Part shown: piece after piece, positions 47,637-56,079 of the stretch | Numbering within the stretch: position 1 is the stretch's first letter | How the letters are laid out: every line of letters starts with the position of its first letter | Assembly: GCA_965277025.1 (NCBI GenBank) | Contig: OZ255706.1 | Span: forward strand, 2,480,001 to 2,544,000 | Direction of reading: 5' to 3' | Source: Methylomarinum sp965277025 | GTDB lineage: Bacteria; Pseudomonadota; Gammaproteobacteria; Methylococcales; Methylomonadaceae | DNA length: 64,000 bases | The notes under the pieces: generated by a model | The model's input: the letters and a program-made list of their open reading frames with translations, nothing else | Told to the model about the DNA's origin: nothing | Database searches by the model: none | Made by a program: the position numbers and the translations under genes

Positions 47637-49874
47637 TTATTTCCAGATTTCCACGATATTGCTAAAGTCATCCGTCCAGGATTTCATATCAAAAACCAGC
47701 GGCAGTTTTTGCCATCTACCCAGGCGACTTTGCTGTAAAGCCTCTAAACGCTCAGGATTTTTCGCCATTACCACCCAGTCGGTCGCTACAATCAACGGGA
47801 TCGAGTCTTTCGGTGGTTTATATTCCTGTATCAGGGCGGCCAGTTTTAAATGCTGCGCATGATCGGCCAGGACTTTTTTCAAACTTAAATGGCGGTTGGT
47901 AATATGAAAGGCCAACACGCCATTGTCTTTTAATTTGGAAAAATACAACGTAATCGCTTCCCGGGTCAACAAATGCGTGGGGACTGAATCGGAACTGAAG
48001 GCGTCCAGAATCAGCAGATCAAAGTACTGATCCGGCTCTTTTTTGAGTGATAAACGTCCATCACCCACAATAATATCCGCCTTTGGCGCACAATGTTGCA
48101 AGTAGCTGAAAAACTTTGCTGTTTGAGCGATTTTAATCACAAGCGGATCAATTTCATAAAAACGCCAGTGCTGTCCAGGCTTGGCGTAACAAGCCAATGC
48201 ACCCGCGCCCAGTCCAACCGAACCAATCGTCCAATGTTCATCTTGCCGGTCAAAAACCTTGAAAAACTGTCCTACCGGCCCCGGCCGGCTGTAATAAGTA
48301 TAAGGAACGGTAATATACGGGGCATTCAACCGCTGCGCCCCATGTTTTGTCGTGCCATGAAACAGCTCATGGTATTTTTCCGGCTGGTGCCGTTCATTCA
48401 ACATCATGGCTTCACGCACCGAAAAAACACCAAAAAAACTACGTTCCTGATACAAGGTGTTGGACAACAATCCATGCAGACCCTGACTGAAAAACAAGAT
48501 CAAGCCGGTCAACAAGGCCAAGGTAACTGGTTGCTGCCTGAATGCATAAGTCACTCCTGCCAACAAAATCAAACCAACGCCAATGGTATCCAGATAAGCA
48601 CCCAGATGATCGGTGGAAAAATAAATGCCAACACCCACCATCAGTACAATCGCCGGCAACGCAAGCTGCCATTGCCATTTCTGGCTAAAGAAACCGGGCC
48701 GCAACATCAGAGCAGCAACAATCATGATGGGATATTCATAAACACCATCAAAAACAAACGGCGCGATAAAAGTATTGAACATACCGCCTAACATGCCAGC
48801 AAATGACATGATCAGATAGAAATCAGTCAAATGCTGCGTATGTGGGCGATTTTTAGCCAACTCACCATGACAAACCATAATGGCCAGAAAAAATGCCAGC
48901 AAATGCAATGCCAGATTGAGCCAATAGGGTAAAACGGCCGGGTTGATAAAGGAAAAAGCGATAAATGGCAACAACACAATGGGCTGTAATGCCAACATAA
49001 CCGGATGAATCTTGCTGGCCCAGTGCGAAAATACCAGCACGAAAGACAACAAATACAATACCAATGGAATAATCCACAATAATGGCGCAGACGCAATATC
49101 GGTACTGATAAAATTGGTCAATCCCAATAACAAACTGGAAGGTACAAAGGCCAGCGCCAACCAATAAAGGCGGGTGCGATGCAATAAATCCGGTATATCA
49201 TCTTCCGTTTCGGCGACTGCCGCATACTGCTTCCTGGATTGATTCCGCCATAACATCAATGCGCAAAAACCAATCAATAGCAACAACACAGCATAGCCCA
49301 TCGACCAGACAAGTTGCTGCTGCGCCAGGCCAATATTCGGCTCGATAATAAATGGGTAACTGAGCAGCGCCAGTAAGCTGCCGGCATTACTGGCAGCATA
49401 CAAATAATATGGATCATCGCTGGTATGATGGCCAAGTCTTGAAAACCATTTTTGCAGAAGTGGTGCCGTTGTCGAAACCACAAAAAATGGCAACCCAATA
49501 GCGATAAACAACACCGAAACCAGCCAAAAAGTAGGATTGTTTTCTGTCGGCGGCGATATCTCATCCGGCAACCCAACCGGCAATAGCAGCAAGGTTACAA
49601 CAATAACCGCCAAATGAATTTGAACATGTCGTGTCGTATCAGCCTTGCCGGTTAAATAATGCGCATACAAATACCCCAAAAACAACACCATCTGATAGAA
49701 CACCATGCAGGTATTCCAGACCGCCGGTGTCCCGCCTAACAATGGCAACAGCAATTTGCCAAACATCGGCTGCACAATGAACATCAACGTCGCGCTGATA
49801 AACAAGGTTACGGCGAATAACACAATCTGAGAAAGATTTTTATCCGGAGTTGTGTGTGCTTGATCTGTAGTCAT
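47637..49874 (-). CDS. Membrane protein fused to a spermidine-synthase-like domain
   Basis: 745 residues. The first about 480 residues hold a dozen or so membrane helices (VLFAVTLFISATLMFIVQPM, FGKLLLPLLGGTPAVWNTCM). The C-terminal domain is a spermidine synthase fold: GSVGLGAGALACY, YEIDPLVIKIA, IIVGDGRLSL and LLILDAFSSDSVPTHLLT. Such fusions are common in proteobacteria; neither polyamine synthesis nor transport has been settled. Its end abuts lpxD. Confidence 0.88.
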   Translation of the reverse strand: MTTDQAHTTPDKNLSQIVLFAVTLFISATLMFIVQPMFGKLLLPLLGGTPAVWNTCMVFYQMVLFLGYLYAHYLTGKADTTRHVQIHLAVIVVTLLLLPVGLPDEISPPTENNPTFWLVSVLFIAIGLPFFVVSTTAPLLQKWFSRLGHHTSDDPYYLYAASNAGSLLALLSYPFIIEPNIGLAQQQLVWSMGYAVLLLLIGFCALMLWRNQSRKQYAAVAETEDDIPDLLHRTRLYWLALAFVPSSLLLGLTNFISTDIASAPLLWIIPLVLYLLSFVLVFSHWASKIHPVMLALQPIVLLPFIAFSFINPAVLPYWLNLALHLLAFFLAIMVCHGELAKNRPHTQHLTDFYLIMSFAGMLGGMFNTFIAPFVFDGVYEYPIMIVAALMLRPGFFSQKWQWQLALPAIVLMVGVGIYFSTDHLGAYLDTIGVGLILLAGVTYAFRQQPVTLALLTGLILFFSQGLHGLLSNTLYQERSFFGVFSVREAMMLNERHQPEKYHELFHGTTKHGAQRLNAPYITVPYTYYSRPGPVGQFFKVFDRQDEHWTIGSVGLGAGALACYAKPGQHWRFYEIDPLVIKIAQTAKFFSYLQHCAPKADIIVGDGRLSLKKEPDQYFDLLILDAFSSDSVPTHLLTREAITLYFSKLKDNGVLAFHITNRHLSLKKVLADHAQHLKLAALIQEYKPPKDSIPLIVATDWVVMAKNPERLEALQQSRLGRWQKLPLVFDMKSWTDDFSNIVEIWK

Positions 49875-50205
49875 TATTTTTTCTTATTAATGCAATAGTA
49901 GGTTATTCACTGATAAACGAACAACAATAATCAACCGGCGTTAATGCTTTCACACTGAACTGACTATTGGCCGGCACATAAAAATGCTCACCAGTTTTAA
50001 AAACCAGCCAATCCTTCTCTCCAGGAAGCAAAGCATGTAATTCTCCATCCAAAACTTCCATCAATTCTTTATCTGCAGTCTCTGTACATGACAAAAATTA
50101 GCTTATGACAATTGAGTCTCATGTATTCCAGTGACAAAAGGTATGGGTTGCAAAAGAGCAATCACTTTTCTAATCATCCTTTTTGATTGAGATAAGACAT
50201 TAAAC

Positions 50206-51330
50206 TAGAAGTTACGCATTGACAACAGATCGGAATTTTGGGTTTAAATGATTCATATTTGGCATAAAGGTGTCGATAAACGAAGCCATAACATCGTTGA
50301 ATAAATTCCGCTGTACGCCATAGCAATTATTAATCACGTCTGCAAAGCTCAATTTTTGTAATTGAACAAAGCCACAAATTGCAGAAAAAATATGATTATT
50401 TATTGCTCTTTTATTGCGAACCTGGAACCGCTCAATATTACACACCTGCTTTATTGCCCGATGATATTGCTCAATCTGCCAATGCCTGTCATGTTGTTCG
50501 GTAAATGCTTTCTTGTCAAAAACAGCGGTTTTTTCTTCATCAGGTAGTGAACTTATGTAATGGCGAACTTGTTCTTTCAAGGTCGTCCGAAATAATTTCA
50601 CATACCCAAAATTTTTGAGCCAAACCATTAAGCCGTCTTCCGGGATTTCTAATTGCCTGACTTGAACCCATGAACCTTTTTCAACAGAGACTAATCGATT
50701 ACCTTCCACTGCAAAGAATAATCCTGTCTGATGATTTCTTATCAATTTAAGATTATCCACGCAACTGTACCAGCTATCTCCTGTTATAAAACCAGGTTCT
50801 AGTCCCCAAGCTAATACTTCGGTCAGCATGTCTTGAAAATAGTCATTTTTTGTCTTTCCTTCCGCCTTATCGACCACCCGGAAATTCAGTGGTTGGTGTT
50901 TTCCTTGAATGTCTGTGTAGTACAACGTGACAAGATTGATTCCCTTGACTGCTCTATGATGTTTTCCCGACCAAAAATAACTGACAAATGCCATATATTG
51001 GCTATAAGGTTTATCAAGAACACTATCGTCAACACTCAAGGTTCCGCCCTTTAAATTCAGGCTTGCGCTGGCTTCATTGTATAAATCCCGCCCAGTGTAA
51101 TGCTCCCGATTTAGAAATCGATTTACGCTATCATGTGATATTGACATGACTTCTCCTAATCGTCGACAACTAGCTTGTTTCGGCTCACTTAATAAAAAAC
51201 CAATATACATGGGTAATGTACAGCAGGCTGTTGAGGGGCGTGTTATTTCTCTTATCAAGGTTTGCCTTGCATTGACTTTGGGATTTTTTAAACCCATAGT
51301 TTAACATTGCCTGTCAATGCGTAACTTCTA
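50206..51330 (-). mobile_element. IS701-like element copy C, inside IS4 copy C
   Basis: 1125 bp, the same 19-bp ends, with TAAAC duplicated at 50201-50205 and 51331-51335. It is inserted in the 3' part of the IS4 transposase gene, in the same orientation. Confidence 0.95.
50212..51297 (-). CDS. IS701-like transposase (copy C)
   Basis: 361 residues, intact, differing from copy B at only a few positions (for example KHHRAVK versus KHHGAVK and PGFITGD versus PGFVTGD). Confidence 0.88.
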   Translation of the reverse strand: MGLKNPKVNARQTLIREITRPSTACCTLPMYIGFLLSEPKQASCRRLGEVMSISHDSVNRFLNREHYTGRDLYNEASASLNLKGGTLSVDDSVLDKPYSQYMAFVSYFWSGKHHRAVKGINLVTLYYTDIQGKHQPLNFRVVDKAEGKTKNDYFQDMLTEVLAWGLEPGFITGDSWYSCVDNLKLIRNHQTGLFFAVEGNRLVSVEKGSWVQVRQLEIPEDGLMVWLKNFGYVKLFRTTLKEQVRHYISSLPDEEKTAVFDKKAFTEQHDRHWQIEQYHRAIKQVCNIERFQVRNKRAINNHIFSAICGFVQLQKLSFADVINNCYGVQRNLFNDVMASFIDTFMPNMNHLNPKFRSVVNA

Positions 51331-52598
51331 TAAACAACGTTGAGCGGATACAATCTAATCCATATCGAAACAGGCTTTGCGCGAGCCGCTGATGTGTTTT
51401 GGTTTTTATTGGTAACTCGCAATCATGTTTCCATTCGCCTGCTTTATGTGACCAACAGAAAGCAATAACGGGAAGTACTAACAATTTTTTGATCCGAAGA
51501 TAACCGACTACACGCGTTTCCTCAAGTTTGAATCCCCGTCCTTTTAAACCGCCGAAAAGCGTTTCGATTTCCCAACGCAAGCCATAAATTTTAATCGCAT
51601 CAGGATTCAAATGCTGACAGACGATGATTAATAACTCACCATCACTCAGCCGTAACCCACTGAGATAAATTGAACAATTTCCCAAATAGCGCGCTGTTGA
51701 GAGGTGTCGTGTGCTGCCCGGCTTAAGCCCATAAAACAAACGCTCTACGCGTATTCGCTGGCCTTGGGCATTGGTTGTCCTGGCGTTGTTGCGAATACGG
51801 ATATAAAAGGGAATCTCTTGCTCAAACAACCAGCCCATCCATTCGTCTCCAATAAACTCCCGATCAGCCAAAAGACCTTTGATGTGATGTCGGCCAGACT
51901 GCGCAATAAAGCGTTTCATCAGCGCTATACGTTCCTTCGTATTAGAGTTGCCCCGCTTGTTTAAAGGCAACCAATACACCGGAATGGCGGCACCCCGATA
52001 AACCACGGCAAGCACCAGCAGATTAATATTGGTTTTACCCCACTTCCAATTCGTCCTGTCTAACGTCAGATAGTAATCCTGATCAGTGAAACCAAACAGT
52101 TTCATGATGAAATGAGCGACTTCATTGTAATCCAGCCAATGGTCACTGAAAAATCGTTGCATCCGTCGATATCGTGAGGAAATTTTTGCCCGACTGGGAA
52201 AGAATACGGCGAGCTGGGCCAGATTGACCGTGCTAACTGCCATCAAAGCAATTAACATACCCACAAAACAAACGATTCTTGCCTTGTTCCATTGAAAGTG
52301 CTCAGTTAATATGACGGTCAGCTCGTTGATTTGTAATGTCCCGTTATTCATGTTCGCTAAAACAAAATGCGGTATTTAATTACATTTCAACGAGCTACGC
52401 CAGCTTTTAATATTTTTTGTCATGTACAGAGATCTGCAGTATTAAATTGATACTCGCCCGGCAACATAAACCCCAAGGTTTTTAGTGAACCATCGGCAAA
52501 TTTAACTGTGCGGCTAGTCACTTTCCCGTCAAAATAAACATTGGCCTTTTTTACCACCGTTACATTGTCAAATTCAGTCATTTCCAACATCCAAAAAA

Positions 52599-52614
52599 TG
52601 GCACCAGTATAGCA
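52599..52614 (+). promoter_or_regulatory. Candidate sigma54 promoter of the formate dehydrogenase operon
   Basis: TGGCACCAGTATAGCA has GG and GC ten bases apart and fits TGGCAC-N5-TTGCA with one mismatch. It lies in the short ppnP-fdh intergenic region pointing toward fdh. IS701-like copy D begins 29 bases downstream, so the gene start is now about 1.18 kb away. Confidence 0.5.
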
Positions 52615-52642
52615 CCAGCGACAAAGCCGGGTAAAAGTTGAC

Positions 52643-53767
52643 TAGAAGTTACGCATTGACAGGCAATGTTAAACTATGGGTTTAAAAAATCCCAAAGTCA
52701 ATGCAAGGCAAACCTTGATAAGAGAAATAACACGCCCCTCAACAGCCTGCTGTACATTACCCATGTATATTGGTTTTTTATTAAGTGAGCCGAAACAAGC
52801 TGGTTGTCGACGATTAGGAGAAGTCATGTCAATATCACATGATAGCGTAAATCGATTTCTAAATCGGGAGCATTACACTGGGCGAGATTTATACAATGAA
52901 GCCAGCGCAAGCCTGAATTTAAAGGGCGGAACCTTGAGTGTTGACGATAGTGTTCTTGATAAACCTTATAGCCAATATATGGCATATGTCAGTTATTTTT
53001 GGTCGGGAAAACATCATAGAGCAGTCAAGGGAATCAATCTTGTCACGTTGTACTACACAGACATTCAAGGAAAACACCAACCACTGAATTTCCGGGTGGT
53101 CGATAAGGCGGAAGGAAAGACAAAAAATGACTATTTTCAAGACATGCTGACCGAAGTATTAGCTTGGGGACTAGAACCTGGTTTTATAACAGGAGATAGC
53201 TGGTACAGTTGCGTGGATAATCTTAAATTGATAAGAAATCATCAGACAGGATTATTCTTTGCAGTGGAAGGTAATCGATTAGTCTCTGTTGAAAAAGGTT
53301 CATGGGTTCAAGTCAGGCAATTAGAAATCCCGGAAGACGGCTTAATGGTTTGGCTCAAAAATTTTGGGTATGTGAAATTATTTCGGACGACCTTGAAAGA
53401 ACAAGTTCGCCATTACATAAGTTCACTACCTGATGAAGAAAAAACCGCTGTTTTTGACAAGAAAGCATTTACCGAACAACATGATAGGCATTGGCAGATT
53501 GAGCAATATCATCGGGCAATAAAGCAGGTGTGTAATATTGAGCGGTTCCAGGTTCGCAATAAAAGAGCAATAAATAATCATATTTTTTCTGCAATTTGTG
53601 GCTTTGTTCAATTACAAAAATTGAGCTTTGCAGACGTGATTAATAATTGCTATAGCGTACAGCGGAATTTATTCAACGATGTTATGGCTTCGTTTATCGA
53701 CACCTTTATGCCAAATATGAATCATTTAAACCCAAAATTTCGATCTGTTGTCAATGCGTAACTTCTA
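52643..53767 (+). mobile_element. IS701-like element copy D, in the fdh leader
   Basis: 1125 bp, 19-bp ends, with TTGAC at 52638-52642 and 53768-53772. It sits between the candidate promoter and the first gene of the formate dehydrogenase operon, in the same orientation as the operon. Confidence 0.95.
52676..53761 (+). CDS. IS701-like transposase (copy D)
   Basis: 361 residues, intact, near-identical to copies B and C. If the fdh promoter is still active, this gene would be co-transcribed with the operon. Confidence 0.88.
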   Translation: MGLKNPKVNARQTLIREITRPSTACCTLPMYIGFLLSEPKQAGCRRLGEVMSISHDSVNRFLNREHYTGRDLYNEASASLNLKGGTLSVDDSVLDKPYSQYMAYVSYFWSGKHHRAVKGINLVTLYYTDIQGKHQPLNFRVVDKAEGKTKNDYFQDMLTEVLAWGLEPGFITGDSWYSCVDNLKLIRNHQTGLFFAVEGNRLVSVEKGSWVQVRQLEIPEDGLMVWLKNFGYVKLFRTTLKEQVRHYISSLPDEEKTAVFDKKAFTEQHDRHWQIEQYHRAIKQVCNIERFQVRNKRAINNHIFSAICGFVQLQKLSFADVINNCYSVQRNLFNDVMASFIDTFMPNMNHLNPKFRSVVNA

Positions 53768-53794
53768 TTGACTTATCCAGCCGCTAAAAAGACA

Positions 53795-55288
53795 ATGGCC
53801 GGCATGACAGCCAAAAGCACTGCTACCACTTTACCTGAAAACACTCAGACGTTCGTCAGCTACCAGAGCAAAAACCGTTTGTTGATTATGGGTTCTGAAT
53901 CGGATCTGGATCAGGTTTTGAGAGGGCTTCCAGCACCATTTATCCTTTTCTGGTTGCCGAACAACCAGCCAAACCGGCCTAAAGCCGGAGTTGAAACGCT
54001 GCCGCGAACAGAGGCGACTCGCTTAAGCGGCTATTTAGGCCAATTCCGGCTCAACACCTCACCCGATGTTGTTTTCGATCAAGTGCTGGATTTTCAACAG
54101 CCGCAGGCCATCACCTCTCATGTTGCGCCATTTGGCTATTACGCCATCAGTGATTTAGATGCATTGGACACTGCGTTATCCGCCTTGCCTGAGATGATTG
54201 GCGATTTTGACAAGCCCCGCTATTTTCGATTGGATGCAAGTCTTTGCGCCCATCAACAAAATGGCGTCAAAGGCTGCCAGCGCTGCATCGAGGTTTGCGC
54301 CACTGACGCCATTCAGTCCGTCAATGGCAAAATCGATGTCAATCCCTGGTTATGTCAGGGCTGTGGGGATTGCTCAAGCGTCTGTCCCAGTGGCGCAATC
54401 AGCTATCAGCATCCTGATCTTGCAACGACCTTGCAAGCGATAAAAAGCACATTGTCTGGCCATAGAGGCGCTCTGCTGTTTTATAGCGGCGCAGCCCCTG
54501 AAAATCTGCCCGCAAACATCAGACCTTTTGCGCTGGAAGCGCTGGGCGTCATCAACCTGGCCATTTGCCTGAATGCCATCGCTTATGGTGCCGAACAAAT
54601 TTTAATTCGTATTGAATCATCAACGCCACAAACCCGGCAAAGCCTGGATGAACTGATCAGTCAGGGCAATGCCCTTTTAAAAGCAATGGGCCTGGGTAAT
54701 AATCGCATTGTTTTGACTGATCTGAATTCTATCCCGGAAGTTTCAGCACTGACGATTCCCCCCGCGCATTATCAACCCGAGGCCGATAAGCGCCGCGCCA
54801 TTCGTATGGCAACCGATTATATCAACATGCATGTTGCATGCCCGGCTACTGTTTGCAAGCTTGACCCACCCGCCAACTTTGGCCGGTTAAATCTTGACAA
54901 ACAAGCCTGTACGCTTTGCATGGCCTGCGTCTCGGTATGTCCGGCTCAGGCGCTACAATCAGGAACTGATCTGCCGCAACTGAAATTTATCGAAGCGAAC
55001 TGCTTGCAGTGTAAACTTTGCCAACATGCCTGCCCGGAGCAGGCTATTGAATTGGAAGCCCGCTATTTGTTTGATTCACACCAGGCCCGCAAAGCCAAAC
55101 TGTTACATGAAGAAAAGCCGTTTTTGTGCATTAACTGCCAAAAACCCTTCGCCACAGAAAGCATGATCAATACCATCGTACAAAAATTACAGCATCATCC
55201 GATGTTTCAGGGCCAGCGCAAACAACAGCTATTGCTGTGCGAGGATTGCAAAATCGCCGCTCACTTCAATGAAGACACCCCGTCATGA
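53795..55288 (+). CDS. 4Fe-4S ferredoxin-like protein of the formate dehydrogenase operon
   Basis: 497 residues from ATG 53795; TTG at 53768 lies in the IS target duplication and is unlikely. Two ferredoxin regions are present: CQRCIEVC with CQGCGDCSSVCPSG (about residues 167-208) and CTLCMACVSVCPAQ with CLQCKLCQHACPEQ (about 370-420). A C-terminal CINCQKPF and CEDC add a further cysteine cluster. Proteins of this type head formate dehydrogenase clusters in many proteobacteria and probably help electron transfer or assembly. It overlaps the chaperone gene by four bases. Confidence 0.88.
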   Translation: MAGMTAKSTATTLPENTQTFVSYQSKNRLLIMGSESDLDQVLRGLPAPFILFWLPNNQPNRPKAGVETLPRTEATRLSGYLGQFRLNTSPDVVFDQVLDFQQPQAITSHVAPFGYYAISDLDALDTALSALPEMIGDFDKPRYFRLDASLCAHQQNGVKGCQRCIEVCATDAIQSVNGKIDVNPWLCQGCGDCSSVCPSGAISYQHPDLATTLQAIKSTLSGHRGALLFYSGAAPENLPANIRPFALEALGVINLAICLNAIAYGAEQILIRIESSTPQTRQSLDELISQGNALLKAMGLGNNRIVLTDLNSIPEVSALTIPPAHYQPEADKRRAIRMATDYINMHVACPATVCKLDPPANFGRLNLDKQACTLCMACVSVCPAQALQSGTDLPQLKFIEANCLQCKLCQHACPEQAIELEARYLFDSHQARKAKLLHEEKPFLCINCQKPFATESMINTIVQKLQHHPMFQGQRKQQLLLCEDCKIAAHFNEDTPS

Positions 55289-55842
55289 CCGACCAGGAAC
55301 GCAGTTTCTTTTATCGCTTGTTCGCCCGCTTGCTGATCGCACCAATCGATCGCGATTTGCTGAATTTATTGCAACAAATACAGCCCGATGATGATTCCCT
55401 TTTCTGCCGCGCGCTTGAAGACCTGCAATCGGCGACGCAAACAGCCAATCTAAAGCATCTGGATGATGAATTTCACACCCTTTTCATCGGTTTGGGCAAA
55501 GGTGAACTATCGCCTTATCTGTCCTGGTATCAAACCGGTTTTTTAATGGAAAAACCGCTGGCTTTGTTGCGACAGGATTTGCTGGAACTGGGCTTTAAGC
55601 GCCAGAGCGAAACGCCGGAACAGGAAGACCACATCAGCGCATTGTGTGAGGTCATGGCTTTGTTGATCAGTGAAAACAACCCCGGGCAAGCGCGTTTTTT
55701 CAGTCATTATCTTCAGCCGTGGTATGAGCGTTTTTTTAGCGACTTACACCACTCAGGCACTGGCATTTTTTATCCAGCGGTGGCAAAATCAGGCATTGCG
55801 TTTATGAATCTTGAATCCGCCCATTTACAGGAGCCTACATGA
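55285..55842 (+). CDS. TorD family molecular chaperone
   Basis: 185 residues, all helical, with LDDEFHTLFIGLGKGELSPY, the family's conserved segment (E/D-x-x-x-L-F...P), and HYLQPWYERFFSDL. It guards the TAT-exported molybdenum or tungsten enzyme until the cofactor is inserted, so the client is most likely the alpha subunit encoded downstream. It overlaps genes on both sides by four bases. Confidence 0.87.
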   Translation: MTDQERSFFYRLFARLLIAPIDRDLLNLLQQIQPDDDSLFCRALEDLQSATQTANLKHLDDEFHTLFIGLGKGELSPYLSWYQTGFLMEKPLALLRQDLLELGFKRQSETPEQEDHISALCEVMALLISENNPGQARFFSHYLQPWYERFFSDLHHSGTGIFYPAVAKSGIAFMNLESAHLQEPT

Positions 55843-56024
55843 AACCTGAAAAAAACCGTCGCCGCTTTTTCAAGCAGTTGCTCGGCGCATCGGCCGCTGT
55901 CGGCGTTTTATCCGCCTCCTCCTCGCAGGCGGGAAAAAACAGCATTGAAACGAAAGAAAAAAACGCTCGCGGTTATCATGAAACCGAGCATATCCGCGAT
56001 TATTATCGAAAAATAAACTTTTAG
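55839..56024 (+). CDS. Small TAT-signal protein of the formate dehydrogenase region
   Basis: 61 residues. The N-terminus KNRRRFFKQLLGASAAVGVL is a twin-arginine signal, and the tail is ARGYHETEHIRDYYRKINF. It fits the small formate dehydrogenase region TAT target family, found next to such operons. Its job is unknown; it may be a membrane-anchoring or maturation factor. Confidence 0.87.
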   Translation: MKPEKNRRRFFKQLLGASAAVGVLSASSSQAGKNSIETKEKNARGYHETEHIRDYYRKINF

Positions 56025-56079
56025 ACTGTTGATGGGGGGAAACAAAGTAGCCCCCATCTTACCTGACCGAGGATACAGC

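Larger units (their letters stand above)
50103..52351 (-). pseudogene. IS4-family transposase, interrupted by IS701-like copy C
   Basis: The frame from 52351 runs to LDCIRSTLF, where the IS701-like element begins at 51330; the last 35 or so codons are at 50103-50205. The YREK motif is intact, so a slightly shortened enzyme may still be made, but the C-terminus is lost. Confidence 0.9.
50080..52431 (-). mobile_element. IS4-family element copy C, in ppnP
   Basis: The ends are CTCTGTACATGACAAAAA and its complement, flanked by a perfect 9-bp duplication ATCTGCAGT (50071-50079 and 52432-52440). IS701-like copy C is inserted near its left end. Confidence 0.95.
49903..52581 (-). pseudogene. ppnP: Pyrimidine/purine nucleoside phosphorylase PpnP, interrupted by IS4 copy C
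   Basis: The 5' part (52581-52432) reads MTEFDNVTVVKKANVYFDGK and on to MLPGEYQFNTAD. The 3' part (50079-49903) reads KELMEVLDGELHALLPGEKD and ends DYCCSFISE. Joined across the 9-bp duplication ATCTGCAGT they form one frame of about 103 residues, the size of the DUF1255/PpnP cupin family. The enzyme cleaves nucleosides by phosphorolysis. It is disrupted by about 2.35 kb of nested IS. Confidence 0.92.

Noticed and set aside
56029..56079. Earlier start for FdhA
   Set aside because: The ATG at 56080 has a GAGG site and places the twin-arginine motif at a normal distance from the N-terminus.
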